Assembly: GCF_020880815.1 (NCBI RefSeq)
Contig: NZ_JAJITD010000001.1
Span: forward strand, 434,001-498,000
Length of the DNA: 64,000 nucleotides
Source of the DNA: Paraburkholderia sejongensis
GTDB taxonomy: Bacteria > Pseudomonadota > Gammaproteobacteria > Burkholderiales > Burkholderiaceae
Direction: 5' to 3'
Under the pieces are notes generated by a model, which saw nothing but the letters and a program-made list of their open reading frames with translations, made no database searches and was not told the DNA's origin. The position numbers and the translations under genes were made by a program. Shown piece by piece: positions 54,716 through 63,762 of this stretch (its first letter is position 1; each line of letters starts with the position of its first letter).

Positions 54716-55732
54716 ATGAAAGCCGTCGGACTCTACCGTTATCTGCCGATCGATCACGCTGAAGCACTGGTCGACGTCGAAATCCCGCAACCGGAAGCAA
54801 CCGGCCGCGACCTGCTGGTGAAGGTCGAGGCGATCTCGGTGAACCCGGTCGACACCAAGGTGCGCGCGCCCAAAGACAGCGTCGAAAAGACCCCGCGCGT
54901 GCTTGGCTGGGACGCCGCCGGCACGGTGGTCGCCGCCGGTCCCGAGGTCACGCTGTTCAAGGTCGGCGATCCGGTGTTCTACGCGGGCAGCATCACGCGG
55001 CCCGGCGCGAACAGCGAGTTTCATCTGGTCGACGAACGGATCGTCGGCCATAAGCCGGCGTCGCTCGATTTCACGCACGCAGCCGCGTTGCCGCTGACCG
55101 CGATCACTGCCTGGGAAGCGCTGTTCGACCGTCTTGGCGTGTCGCCGCAGGGCGCGCACGAAGGCCGCTCGGTGCTGATTTTCGGCGGCGCGGGCGGGGT
55201 CGGCTCGATCGGCATCCAGCTCGCCAAACAGCTCGCGAAGCTGAAGGTGATCGCGACCGCGTCGCGGCCCGAGTCCGCGCAATGGGCGCGCGAGCTCGGC
55301 GCGGATCACGTGGTCGATCACTTCGGCGATGTGCCCGCGCAGATGAAAGCGCTCGGCATCGACGAGGTCGACTACGTGCTGATCTTCAACGACACCGACA
55401 AAAACTTCCCGGCCGCGGCGCAACTGATCAAGCCGCAGGGCGGCATCTGCACGATCGTCGAGAACAGCGCCGCGGTGCCGGTCGAACTGCTGAAGGCGAA
55501 AAGCGCCGCGTTTCATTGGGAGTTCATGTTTACCCGGTCGATGTTCGGCACGCCCGACATGATCGAACAGCACAAGCTGCTGACCGAGGTCGCACGCCTC
55601 GTCGATGCGGGCACGCTGCGCACCACGGTCGGCCAGGACCTCGGCCGCATCAATGCTCAGAATCTGCGCCGCGCGCATCAGTTGCTCGAAGCAGGGCGCG
55701 CGATCGGCAAGCTGGTGCTGACCGGTTTCTGA
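54716..55732 (+). CDS. Zinc-free medium-chain dehydrogenase (quinone oxidoreductase type)
   Basis: A 338-residue MDR superfamily reductase. MKAVGLYRYLPIDHAEALVD is typical of the ZADH_N2/alginate-lyase-named branch often annotated as zinc-binding alcohol dehydrogenase; the GroES-like domain shows VNPVDTKVRAPKDS and LGWDAAGTVVAAGP. The Rossmann motif is FGGAGGVGSIGIQLAKQ near residue 157. Zinc-ligand cysteines are absent. AAGGAG is about five bases before the ATG. It is divergent from and probably controlled by the LysR protein. Confidence 0.92.
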   Translation: MKAVGLYRYLPIDHAEALVDVEIPQPEATGRDLLVKVEAISVNPVDTKVRAPKDSVEKTPRVLGWDAAGTVVAAGPEVTLFKVGDPVFYAGSITRPGANSEFHLVDERIVGHKPASLDFTHAAALPLTAITAWEALFDRLGVSPQGAHEGRSVLIFGGAGGVGSIGIQLAKQLAKLKVIATASRPESAQWARELGADHVVDHFGDVPAQMKALGIDEVDYVLIFNDTDKNFPAAAQLIKPQGGICTIVENSAAVPVELLKAKSAAFHWEFMFTRSMFGTPDMIEQHKLLTEVARLVDAGTLRTTVGQDLGRINAQNLRRAHQLLEAGRAIGKLVLTGF

Positions 55733-55744
55733 GCGAGCAGACAG

Positions 55745-55768
55745 AACGCCAACGCCAACGCCAACGCG
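55745..55768. repeat. Hexanucleotide repeat AACGCC, four copies
   Basis: AACGCC is repeated at 55745, 55751, 55757 and, with a last-base change, 55763, just after the oxidoreductase stop and before its terminator. Confidence 0.9.
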
Positions 55769-55784
55769 TAGATGGACCACCTTG

Positions 55785-55824
55785 CCGGCGCCTCGCGGAG
55801 TTGATCCGCGAAGCGCCGGTTTTG
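55785..55824 (+). terminator. Rho-independent terminator of the oxidoreductase
   Basis: An interrupted stem (CCGGCG and CGCGGA pairing with TCCGCG and CGCCGG, two unpaired bases inside) ends in TTTT. It lies 53 bases after the stop. Confidence 0.8.
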
Positions 55825-56092
55825 CATTTGCGCGGCCATTGAGAGATGAAACGCAGAGATCAAACCCGGAGATAAAACCGGCCCGCAGAAACGGCTGTCT
55901 CGCAAGCGGGTTAACACCCGAGCCGATGCGTCGCGCGCGGCGCGCTGCTTGGCGTTAGACTGGCGGAGCAGCATGCTAAAACGGTTGCGCGTGTTGCGCC
56001 CGAGGCAAGCCGGCCCGCGGCTGTTAGCCGGGCAGGGCGCCGGCAGGCGTTGTGGACGCGAGCGCGCAGCGGCACAACAACGAGGTGACAGT

Positions 56093-56641
56093 ATGGGCTT
56101 GCGCTTCAAACTCTCCGCCGTTTCCGTTGTCGCTTCTCTCGCCTGCGCGCTCGCGCCGGCCGCTCATGCGGCCACGCCGATCACGGTAACCAACCAGGCC
56201 GCGCTCGACGGACCGATCCGCTACACGGTTCGCGTGACTTCAAAACAGTTCGGCAATTCCCAGGAAACCCGCACGATCCGCTCCGGCGAGTCGGACGACT
56301 TCACGTGGAAGACCGTACCGCCGGGCGGACCGGTGCCGGCCACCGATGCCTGCCCGAACTACGCGTCGCTGCCGGTCGATTCGAATGGCGCGATGATCCG
56401 CCAGACGCAGATCCGCTTCGCGCCGGTGGTCGCAGCGGACGGCACGGCTACCGTGCAACTGAGCTTCCAGGCGCAGACCCCGCACGGTGTCAAAACCGTG
56501 ACGAGCGGCGGCAAAACGCTCCAGTGTCCTAACGATGTCGGCGTGAGTCAGATCGTGCGCTTCACGATGCCGGTGAACGGCACCACGAAGACGCTGACGC
56601 TCACCGACGGCACCCAGATCGCGGTCAGCGCGAAGCGCTAA
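56093..56641 (+). CDS. Secreted beta-rich hypothetical protein
   Basis: A 182-residue exported protein I do not recognise with certainty. Signal peptide MGLRFKLSAVSVVASLACAL then APAAHA, cut near residue 26. The mature part has alternating hydrophobic/polar strands (PIRYTVRVTSKQFGNSQETR and TATVQLSFQAQTPHGVKTV) and two cysteines (in DACPNYAS and LQCPNDVG) that could form one disulfide. No lipobox, membrane or catalytic motif. CGAGGTGACAGT precedes the ATG at 56093; the frame is open far upstream but without a signal. Monocistronic by position. Confidence 0.75.
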   Translation: MGLRFKLSAVSVVASLACALAPAAHAATPITVTNQAALDGPIRYTVRVTSKQFGNSQETRTIRSGESDDFTWKTVPPGGPVPATDACPNYASLPVDSNGAMIRQTQIRFAPVVAADGTATVQLSFQAQTPHGVKTVTSGGKTLQCPNDVGVSQIVRFTMPVNGTTKTLTLTDGTQIAVSAKR

Positions 56642-56692
56642 CGGATGACGCGCTGGCGCGATGTTGCGCTGACCCGGCGCGCGCGGCGGCGC

Positions 56693-57499
56693 TCAGCCCT
56701 TGCGCGCAGCGCGCTCCAGCAAGCGGGCCGGCAGGAACTGATGTTCGGCCGAGAACAGCCGCCGGTACGTGAGCAGCACCGCGCCGACCGTCCCCAGCGC
56801 CGACGACGCAGCGATCAGAAACATGATCACGATCTGATAGCGCACCGCCTGCAGCGGCGACTGGCCGGCTAGCACCTGACCGGTCATCATGCCGGGCAGA
56901 CTCACCACGCCGACGACCGCCATCTGGTTCAGCGTCGGCATCATGCCCGCGCGCACCGCCTGGCGCGCCGGCCCCTGCGCGGCTTCCCAGCGCGTCGCGC
57001 CGAGCGCGAGCGCCATGTCGACGCGGTCGCGCCGCGCGGTCAATTCTTCGGTCATCCGTTCGATGCCGAGCGACACGCCGGTCAGCGTATTGCCCAGGAT
57101 CATCCCGAGAATCGGAATCGCATATTGCGGCTCGTACCACGGATGAATCCGGATCACGACGAACAGGCCCACCGCCGCGACCAGCCATGAGCTGATCCAG
57201 ATCGACAGCACGCTGTCCGCGCGCTGGCCGGCATAGGTATGGTTGCCGCGTTGCGCGCCCGCGAAGCCGGCGATCAGCGTCATCACGATCATCAGCGGCA
57301 GCACCACGTACCAGCGGTTGAAGCGGAACACCCAGCCAAGCACGTAGCCGATCGCGAGCAGTTGCACGACGGTGCGAACCGCGGCCCACGCGAGCTTGCG
57401 TTCGAGATCGAGCTTGAGCGCGACCGACACCGCGCCGTTCACGACGATCAGCAGCGTCGCGAGCGCGACGTCCCACAGACTCAGATTTTGCAGACTCAT
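56693..57499 (-). CDS. fetB: FetB-type ABC permease
   Basis: A 268-residue inner membrane protein of the FetB/YbbM family. In E. coli FetAB exports excess iron and protects against peroxide. Seven or so hydrophobic segments; the family signature region NGAVSVALKLDLERKLAWAA and VGVVSLPGMMTGQVLAGQSP, the latter containing the GMMTGQ.L.G motif, are visible. It overlaps fetA by four bases (ATGA), so the two are translated together. No Fur box was identified. Cation specificity is by family only. Confidence 0.93.
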   Translation of the reverse strand: MSLQNLSLWDVALATLLIVVNGAVSVALKLDLERKLAWAAVRTVVQLLAIGYVLGWVFRFNRWYVVLPLMIVMTLIAGFAGAQRGNHTYAGQRADSVLSIWISSWLVAAVGLFVVIRIHPWYEPQYAIPILGMILGNTLTGVSLGIERMTEELTARRDRVDMALALGATRWEAAQGPARQAVRAGMMPTLNQMAVVGVVSLPGMMTGQVLAGQSPLQAVRYQIVIMFLIAASSALGTVGAVLLTYRRLFSAEHQFLPARLLERAARKG

Positions 57500-58239
57500 G
57501 CGCGAGGCTCCCTGATCGCGTGGCTCGCGGCATCGGCTGCAGCGGCCGCCGCTGAAAGCGGCGCAGCCTCTTCCAGCACGCCCGCGCGCATCGTCAGATG
57601 CCGCTCGTTCATTCGCATTGCCTGCTCCAGATCGTGCGATACCCACAGCGACGCGTGTCGCTCGGGCGCGGCGTCGAACCACGCCTGCACCAGCGCTTCG
57701 ATCGCGCGCGCCGACGCGGGATCGAGCGACGCGGTCGGCTCATCGAGCAGCAGCACTTCGGGCGCGAGTTGCAGCACGCGGATCAGCGCGGCGATCTGCG
57801 CTTCGCCGCCCGACAGTTCGCTCGCGCGCTTGTCGAGAAAGTCGTCGCCGCGGCCGGCCTCGACGGCGAGCGCCGCCGCGCGCTCGCGATCGAAACGCAC
57901 GTCGCGATACGCGCGCAACTGGTACGGATAGCGCAGGTTGTCTTCGACGCTGCCGTCGAGCAACGCGGGCCGCTGGCGGATATACGCGACGTTGCGTCGA
58001 TAGTGCGGCAGCCGCGCGCGTTCGAGCGGCTTGCCGTGCCACACGATGCGTCCGGCATCGAGCGGATCGAGCAGCGCGAGCGCGCGCAGGAACACGCTTT
58101 TGCCGGAGCCCGACGGCCCGGTGACGGCGACACGCTCGCCGGCGTGCAGCGCAAAACGGGTCGGTTGCAGCAGGGTCTGGCCGCGCTGCGCATCGCGCCG
58201 CGCGATGCCGTCGGCGAGAACGAAGGGAACCTCGGTCAT
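57496..58239 (-). CDS. fetA: FetA-type ABC ATPase
   Basis: A 247-residue ATPase partner of FetB. Walker A TGPSGSGKSVFLRALALLD, signature LSGGEAQIAALIRVLQ, Walker B VLLLDEPTASLD and switch LWVSHDLEQAM are all intact. The KSVFLRALA variant after Walker A and the short length are typical of YbbL/FetA. It is the first gene of the pair and starts 271 bases from the divergent AsmA gene; a perfect 12-bp palindrome lies 46 bases upstream. Confidence 0.93.
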   Translation of the reverse strand: MTEVPFVLADGIARRDAQRGQTLLQPTRFALHAGERVAVTGPSGSGKSVFLRALALLDPLDAGRIVWHGKPLERARLPHYRRNVAYIRQRPALLDGSVEDNLRYPYQLRAYRDVRFDRERAAALAVEAGRGDDFLDKRASELSGGEAQIAALIRVLQLAPEVLLLDEPTASLDPASARAIEALVQAWFDAAPERHASLWVSHDLEQAMRMNERHLTMRAGVLEEAAPLSAAAAAADAASHAIREPRA

Positions 58240-58284
58240 GGTCGGTATTTCGTGGGGAGGTGGGGACGCGAACCCGGTTCATTC

Positions 58285-58296
58285 GCAATGCATTGC
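58285..58296. promoter_or_regulatory. Perfect 12-bp palindrome upstream of fetA
   Basis: GCAATGCATTGC is fully self-complementary and lies between the divergent fetA and AsmA genes, nearer to fetA. It may be an operator; a 12-base palindrome can also occur by chance. Confidence 0.35.
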
Positions 58297-58509
58297 AACG
58301 AAAGATCGCAAGAAAGATTGCAACCCGGGATCGCATCGAACCCGGCAATGATGCCTGAGTGCGTCGCACGCTGCGCCAATATGCTGAACAATCCGCTGCC
58401 AGGCCGTGAGCCATGATAAAACGGCAAACGCGGCGCGGTGGCCTGCTCGTACACGGGCACGCAATCTGCTGCTGCACGCACAACGTAGAACAATCCGCGG
58501 AGTATCTGA

Positions 58510-60981
58510 ATGGCAGTATCGAGCAGCATCGGAAGACGGATCGGAAAAATCATTGCATGGCTGCTGCTGGTGCTGGTGATTCTGCTCGTCGCGCTGGCCA
58601 TCTTTATCGCGACGTTCGACTGGAATCGGGCGCGGCCTTATGTGAACGACAAGGTCAGTCAGGCAATCGGCCGGCCGTTCGCGATCAACGGTGATCTGAA
58701 AGTGGGCTGGCGCCATCCGGTCGGCGAAACCGGCTGGCGCGGCTGGGTGCCGTGGCCGCGTTTTTCGGCGGCCAACATCACGATCGGCAATCCCGAGTGG
58801 ACGCGCCAGCAACAGTTCGCGACACTCGATGAAATCGATTTCGAGGTCAAGGTCCTGCCGCTGCTCGCGCACGACATCGTGATTCCGGCGATCAATCTGG
58901 TGAATCCGTCGGTCGATCTGGAACGCCTCGTCGACGGGCGCAACAACTGGACTTTCAAGCTGCCGTCGTCGAGCACGCCGTCGCAATGGAAGCTCGAACT
59001 GCACGATATCGCCTTCGCGAAGGGCAACATCGCGTTGTCCGATCAGCAGAAGAAAATCGATGTGAACGTGTCGATCGACACACTCGGCCAGCCGATCCCG
59101 CTCGGCGACGCGCTCAAGCAGCAGGAGGCGGCCTCGCGCAAGGCGTCGGCGGAGGCGATCGGCCGCGCCGGGGCGAAGAAGCTCGCGCAGCAGGTCGAGG
59201 ACCAGGCCGCGTCGGAGGCGCAGGCCGCGTCCGCGGCGGCGGCTTCGGCGGCGGCTTCGAATGCCGCGCTGGCCTCGGCTGCTTCCGGACCCTCCGCCGC
59301 GTCGGGGATGACCTCAGGCGTGATGACCGCGAGCGCCACTGCCGCGAACGGCGGCACCGCCAGTGCGGTCGCCACCGCGTCGGACGTCGGCGTCACTGCC
59401 GCGCCGTCGCGCGCCGCGCCGCTCTACGCGATCGCATGGACCGTCAAAGGCACCTACAACCGCACGCCGGTGTCGGGCAGCGGCAAGGTCGGCGGCGTGC
59501 TCGCGCTGCAGGACGCGAAGCGGCCGTTTCCGGTGCAGGCCGACGTGAAGGCCGGCGACCTGCATATCGCGTTCGTCGGCACGGTCACCGATCCCGCCCA
59601 TCTCGCCGCGCTCGACTTGCGGCTGTGGCTGCAGGGCAACAGCATGGCGCGGCTCTATTCGCTGACCGGCGTAACGTTGCCGGAGACGCCGCCGTACGCG
59701 ACCGAAGGCCATCTGATCGGCCAGTTCAAGTCCAGCGGCAACGTGTTCACCTATGAAAACTTTACAGGCCGGGTCGGCGGCAGCGATCTGAACGGTTCGT
59801 TGACCTACACGGGTCGTCAGCCGCGGCCGTTGCTGCAGGGCGAACTGGTCTCGCATCTGTTGCAGTTCTCCGATCTCGCGCCGGTGATCGGCGCCGATTC
59901 GAACGCCAGCAAGGCGAGGCGCGGCGACGCGACCGCGCAGCCGAGCGGTCGCGCGTTGCCGGTCGAGGAGTTCCGCACCGATCGCTGGAAGGCGATCGAT
60001 GCGAACGTCAAGTTCACCGGGCGGCGCATCATCAAGAACGCGGATCTGCCGATCACCGATCTGTACACGCACGTGGTGCTGGTCAATGGCGTGCTGTCGC
60101 TCGAACCGCTGAAGTTCGGGGTGGCGGGCGGCTCGCTCGAATCGAACATTCATCTGGACGGCAGCGCCGCGCCGCTGCAGGCGCGCCTCGCGATGGCGGC
60201 CCGCCATCTGAAGCTCAAGCAGCTGTTCCCGAACTTCAAGACGATGCAGAACGCGCTCGGTGAAATCAACGGCGATGCGTCGCTGTCGGCGACCGGCAAT
60301 TCGCCGGCGGCGCTCGCGGCGACCTCGAACGGCGAGATCAAGGCGCTGGTATCCGAGGGCACGGTGAGCCGTCTGCTGATGGAGGCTGCGGGGCTGAACG
60401 TCGCGAACGTCGTGTATGAAAAGCTGTTCGGCTCGGCCGACGTGAAGATCAACTGCGCGGCCGCCGATTTCGTCGTGACCAACGGGGTGCTCGAATCGCG
60501 CGTGTTCGCGCTCGATACCGACGACGCGGTGATCGACATCGACGGCCACATCAATCTGCGCGACGAAACGATGGACCTCGGCGTGCATCCGCATACGAAG
60601 GGCTTCCGCGTGTTCTCGCTGCGCTCGCCGCTGTACGTGAAGGGCACCTTCAAGGATCCGCACGTCGGCGTGAACGCGGCCGCGCTCGCGTTGCGCGGCG
60701 GCGCGGCGGTCGGCCTGGGGCTGATCAATCCGTTTGCCGCGCTGCTGCCGCTGCTCGCGCCGAGCAACAACAAACCGCTGCCGTGCGCGCAATTGCTGTC
60801 GCAGGCGCGCCAGGTGCCGAAGGCGCCGCCGCCGGGCGTCAAGCAACAGCCGAAGCCGCCTATCTCGCTCGAGGGCGCGCCGGTCAACAAGCCGTCGAAG
60901 GGCGCGGCGTCGGCACCCGTCGACAATCGCAAGCCGGCGACGCCGGCGCCCGCGAGCGCCGCCGAATACAAGGGCAGCTGA
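58510..60981 (+). CDS. AsmA family protein
   Basis: An 823-residue protein of the AsmA/YhjG-type family, thought to span the periplasm and move phospholipids between membranes or affect outer membrane assembly. After a short cytoplasmic start it has one membrane helix (ILLVALAIFIATFDWNRARP, about residues 16-36) and the AsmA N-terminal motif VNDKVSQAIGRPFAINGDL. Residues about 205-290 are an Ala/Ser-rich insertion; the AsmA-C region resumes with DLHIAFVGTVTDPAHLAALD and ends near 740, followed by a Pro/Lys/Ala tail. The stop overlaps the start of a 41-residue ORF. Confidence 0.92.
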   Translation: MAVSSSIGRRIGKIIAWLLLVLVILLVALAIFIATFDWNRARPYVNDKVSQAIGRPFAINGDLKVGWRHPVGETGWRGWVPWPRFSAANITIGNPEWTRQQQFATLDEIDFEVKVLPLLAHDIVIPAINLVNPSVDLERLVDGRNNWTFKLPSSSTPSQWKLELHDIAFAKGNIALSDQQKKIDVNVSIDTLGQPIPLGDALKQQEAASRKASAEAIGRAGAKKLAQQVEDQAASEAQAASAAAASAAASNAALASAASGPSAASGMTSGVMTASATAANGGTASAVATASDVGVTAAPSRAAPLYAIAWTVKGTYNRTPVSGSGKVGGVLALQDAKRPFPVQADVKAGDLHIAFVGTVTDPAHLAALDLRLWLQGNSMARLYSLTGVTLPETPPYATEGHLIGQFKSSGNVFTYENFTGRVGGSDLNGSLTYTGRQPRPLLQGELVSHLLQFSDLAPVIGADSNASKARRGDATAQPSGRALPVEEFRTDRWKAIDANVKFTGRRIIKNADLPITDLYTHVVLVNGVLSLEPLKFGVAGGSLESNIHLDGSAAPLQARLAMAARHLKLKQLFPNFKTMQNALGEINGDASLSATGNSPAALAATSNGEIKALVSEGTVSRLLMEAAGLNVANVVYEKLFGSADVKINCAAADFVVTNGVLESRVFALDTDDAVIDIDGHINLRDETMDLGVHPHTKGFRVFSLRSPLYVKGTFKDPHVGVNAAALALRGGAAVGLGLINPFAALLPLLAPSNNKPLPCAQLLSQARQVPKAPPPGVKQQPKPPISLEGAPVNKPSKGAASAPVDNRKPATPAPASAAEYKGS

Positions 60982-61106
60982 TGCTGACGGCCTTGCCCGC
61001 AAACTGGCTCGAATGGTGCGTCGGCGGCGGACTGTGCGTGGTGTTTCTGTGGGTGATCAGCGTGCCGCCCGCGCGCGAGCGGGTCGACGATGCGCTGATC
61101 GAATGA
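60981..61106 (+). CDS. 41-residue membrane microprotein coupled to AsmA
   Basis: The ATG shares its A with the last base of the AsmA stop (TGATG), a layout that gives translational coupling. The peptide starts MLTALPANWLEWCVGGGLCV, has a hydrophobic helix of about 15 residues (CVGGGLCVVFLWVIS) with two cysteines, and ends with a charged PPARERVDDALIE. No ribosome binding site of its own is needed. I do not recognise it. It is the last gene before the terminator region; function probably relates to AsmA if expressed. Confidence 0.6.
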   Translation: MLTALPANWLEWCVGGGLCVVFLWVISVPPARERVDDALIE

Positions 61107-61129
61107 TCTGCGCGTCAATTACCCGCAAC

Positions 61130-61171
61130 AAAAAAAATGAGCCGCGCTGGCAGTTACGCCAGCGCGGCTCA
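61130..61171 (-). terminator. Rho-independent terminator of the 61186-61632 gene
   Basis: On the minus strand a perfect 14-bp stem (61138-61151 with 61158-61171, arm TGAGCCGCGCTGGC) with a six-base loop is followed by eight T residues. It also may end the AsmA transcript from the other side, though with no U tract. Confidence 0.92.
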
Positions 61172-61185
61172 CTCGTGATTCGATC

Positions 61186-61632
61186 TCAGCGCAGCGAGCG
61201 CGGGGTTGCGTCGCCGGCCGCATCCTGGCGGCGCACGCCGCGGCGGGTACCGATCCGCGTCGCGCCGAACTCCGTCAGAATCTTGCCGCGCGCGCGGCTC
61301 GCGAATACAAGGAAGCCGAAGCCATCCGATTCGTACCAGTAACCGCCGTTCTCGAGACCGTCGAGCGGCTGTTCCAGTGCGTTGGTAATGGATTCGATGC
61401 AGCGCCGCCGCAATTCCGCCGGCCCCGGATAGGGCGGCTGCGCGCCGCGCACGCTGCATAAAAGCACGTCGAGCCCGGGCAGCACATGCGCATAGAGCAC
61501 CGGTTCGTCCTGCGCGCGGGCGCGCGCAATTTTGGTGTCGAGCTGACCGAACGGCTTGAAATGCCGTAGGACCGCGAGGAACGACTCATCGCCGTCCACC
61601 TTCGCGCGTCTACGCTTTTTCGGGAAGGACAT
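61186..61632 (-). CDS. Conserved-looking hypothetical protein
   Basis: About 148 residues, family not recognised. It begins with a strongly basic MSFPKKRRRAKVDGDESFLA, then has RHFKPFGQLDTKIARARAQD and a central hydrophobic stretch PVLYAHVLPGLDVLLCSVRG, and ends basic (GTRRGVRRQDAAG). No signal peptide or membrane helix. A start at 61677 is also possible, with GGGAG seven bases upstream; both keep the same product core. TATAAA on the minus strand at 61717-61722 could be the -10. It has its own terminator, which supports a real gene. Confidence 0.7.
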   Translation of the reverse strand: MSFPKKRRRAKVDGDESFLAVLRHFKPFGQLDTKIARARAQDEPVLYAHVLPGLDVLLCSVRGAQPPYPGPAELRRRCIESITNALEQPLDGLENGGYWYESDGFGFLVFASRARGKILTEFGATRIGTRRGVRRQDAAGDATPRSLR

Positions 61633-62097
61633 AAAAATTCGCCTGAAAAAGAATTGCAAGAAACGCTGCGTCCTCATGCGACCACTCCCGGCTTTAACGC
61701 CGCCGCACGTCGATCTTTTATAGCATACGAAAAGGCCGGATTCACGGTGATTCGACGCCAGCGCCGCCTCACTGCCTCCCGCACGAATCATGCCGAACCG
61801 CCGCGCCGCGCGCATTCGCATCCCAGCACATCTTGTCTCCATCATAGACGCAGGCGACGCCGAAAAAACATCCCATCCCAATAAAAAAGTCACTTTTCTG
61901 TGCGCCAGCGCCTCCAACGGGCGACGTTGAAATATCTCGAATTCACGTCGATAATGGCCCGTCCGGCCGCGCCGTGCCCGCCTCAGCGGGCGCGACCGAT
62001 GCGCGTGAGCCGTGCCGTTCGAGTGACCGCCCGCCTGACCGCCTGCCTGAGCGCGTAGTGGCAGCCCCGCTCACAGCCTGAACGCCCTGACGGAAAC
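61633..62097. other. Divergent intergenic region before the sensor kinase
   Basis: 465 bases, partly AT-rich (61840-61950). Apart from the -10 candidate of the minus-strand gene near 61717, nothing definite was seen. The kinase promoter should be in the second half. No RNA gene or repeat recognised. Confidence 0.5.
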
Positions 62098-63708
62098 ATG
62101 AAACTATTTACCAAGGGTCTGCTGCTGATTGCGGTGCCGAGCGCGGTCGAACTCGCGCTGCTCGGCGTCGTCTTCGATACCCAGCAACAGACCGCCCAGG
62201 CCGCGCGCTGGGTCGACAACAGCAAGCAGATTCTTTATCAGTCGTCGGCGCTCGTCGATCCGCTGTTGCGCGAGGCCGCCCGCGTGCGCGCGGCGATGGT
62301 CAGCGGCGAGCCGTCGCTGATCGAGCGCCACGCGGTGTGGATCGAGCTCAACGACCGGCTCGCGAAGCTCGATACGCTGGTGGCCGACACGCCGGCCCAG
62401 GCCGAACGGGTGCACAGCATGCGCCGCGCGATCGACGCTTATCGCGAGCACAGCGCCGCGATCGCGCAGGCACTGCACGAGGGGCGTAGCCTGCGCCCGT
62501 ACAGTGCGCTCGAAAGCGCCGCGTTGCCGCGTCAGGTCGCGCTGTTGCGCGATCTGTTGACGGACTTCGACGCGGCCGCCTCGCAACTGGACCTCGAACG
62601 CGCGAGTGCGCTCGCGCAGCGGCGCGAATTGCAGCAGCGTGCGTTGATCGCCGCGGTGTTCGGCTCGATGCTGATCTGGGCGATCACCGCGTTCGTGTTC
62701 GCGCGCAATATCGGCCGGCGTTTCGAAGTGTTGACCGATAACGCCGAGCGCCTCGGCAGCGGCCGGCCGCTGGCGGCGCCGTTGTCGGGCCGCGACGAAA
62801 TCGCCGGACTCGACGTGGTGCTGCACCAGACCGATGCGCGTCTGCGCGAGGCGGAAGCCGAGCAGGCCGCGCTAAAGACGCAGCTCGAACTGCGGGTCGG
62901 GGAGCTGGCGGCGGTCAACGAGCAATTGCGCCAGGAAACGCAGGACAACGAGATGTTCATCTACAGCGTGTCGCACGATCTGCGCTCGCCGCTGGTGAAT
63001 CTGCAAGGCTTCTCGAAGGAGTTGCAGGTGTCGTGCGACGAACTCGACAACCTCGTTGCGAAAGCGTGCCTGCCGGAGCACGAGCAGCAGCGGATGACCC
63101 GGATTCTCGACGGCGACGTGCGCGAGTCGTTGCACTATCTGCGCACCGCGGTCACGCGGGCCGCGTCGATCATCGACGCGCTGTTGCGGATTTCGCGCGC
63201 CGGCCGCCTCGAATATCAATGGCAGCGGGTCAGCGTCGGGCGCGTGGTCGGGCGGGTGGTCGATGCGCTGCAAGGGGTGATCCGCCAGCGCGCGGCCACT
63301 GTCACCGTGCGCGAGCTGCCGCCCGCGTGGGGCGACCCGGCGGCGCTCGAGCAGATCTTCAGCAACCTGATCGGCAATGCGCTGAATTTTCTCGACCCGG
63401 CGCGCCACGGCCGCATCGAGATCGGCGCGCTCGAGCCGGAACCGCTCGACGAACGCGAGCCGCGCGCGGTGCGCATGCGCACTTACTACGTCCGCGATAA
63501 CGGACTCGGGATTCCGGCCGCGTATCTGTCGAAGGTGTTTCGTGCGTTCCAGCGGCTGCACGGCGACGTCTCCGGCGGCGACGGCATCGGGCTCGCGGTG
63601 GTGCGGCGCACGGTCGAGCGGCATGGCGGCCGGGTGTGGGTCGAATCGTCCGAAGGCGCCGGGTCGACCTTTTTCGTCGTGCTGCCCGAGCAGCCGGTGC
63701 GACTCTGA
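62098..63708 (+). CDS. Membrane sensor histidine kinase (CHASE3-HAMP type)
   Basis: A 536-residue kinase. Membrane helices at about residues 5-26 and 178-200 enclose a helical periplasmic domain of the CHASE3 type; a HAMP linker follows with RRFEVLTDNAERLGSGRPLA, then a coiled coil. The phosphoacceptor H293 is in the H box YSVSHDLRSPLVN. N box EQIFSNLIGNALNFL, G1 DNGLGIPAAYLSKVF and G2 GGDGIGLAVVRRTVERHGG are intact. The catalytic arrangement is like kinases paired with Rcp1-type single-domain response regulators. The regulator gene starts 54 bases downstream. Confidence 0.95.
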   Translation: MKLFTKGLLLIAVPSAVELALLGVVFDTQQQTAQAARWVDNSKQILYQSSALVDPLLREAARVRAAMVSGEPSLIERHAVWIELNDRLAKLDTLVADTPAQAERVHSMRRAIDAYREHSAAIAQALHEGRSLRPYSALESAALPRQVALLRDLLTDFDAAASQLDLERASALAQRRELQQRALIAAVFGSMLIWAITAFVFARNIGRRFEVLTDNAERLGSGRPLAAPLSGRDEIAGLDVVLHQTDARLREAEAEQAALKTQLELRVGELAAVNEQLRQETQDNEMFIYSVSHDLRSPLVNLQGFSKELQVSCDELDNLVAKACLPEHEQQRMTRILDGDVRESLHYLRTAVTRAASIIDALLRISRAGRLEYQWQRVSVGRVVGRVVDALQGVIRQRAATVTVRELPPAWGDPAALEQIFSNLIGNALNFLDPARHGRIEIGALEPEPLDEREPRAVRMRTYYVRDNGLGIPAAYLSKVFRAFQRLHGDVSGGDGIGLAVVRRTVERHGGRVWVESSEGAGSTFFVVLPEQPVRL

Positions 63709-63762
63709 ACACACGCGCGGCGCGCGAGCGCGCGGGCCGCGCATGCATGGCACGGAGAACTT

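Larger units (their letters stand above)
55733..56092. other. Intergenic region after the oxidoreductase
   Basis: 360 bases. It holds a hexanucleotide repeat (55745-55768) and the oxidoreductase terminator (55785-55824). The promoter of the secreted protein at 56093 should be in the second half; TTGGCG-N-TAGACT near 55950 is suggestive but not convincing. No other gene seen. Confidence 0.55.
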
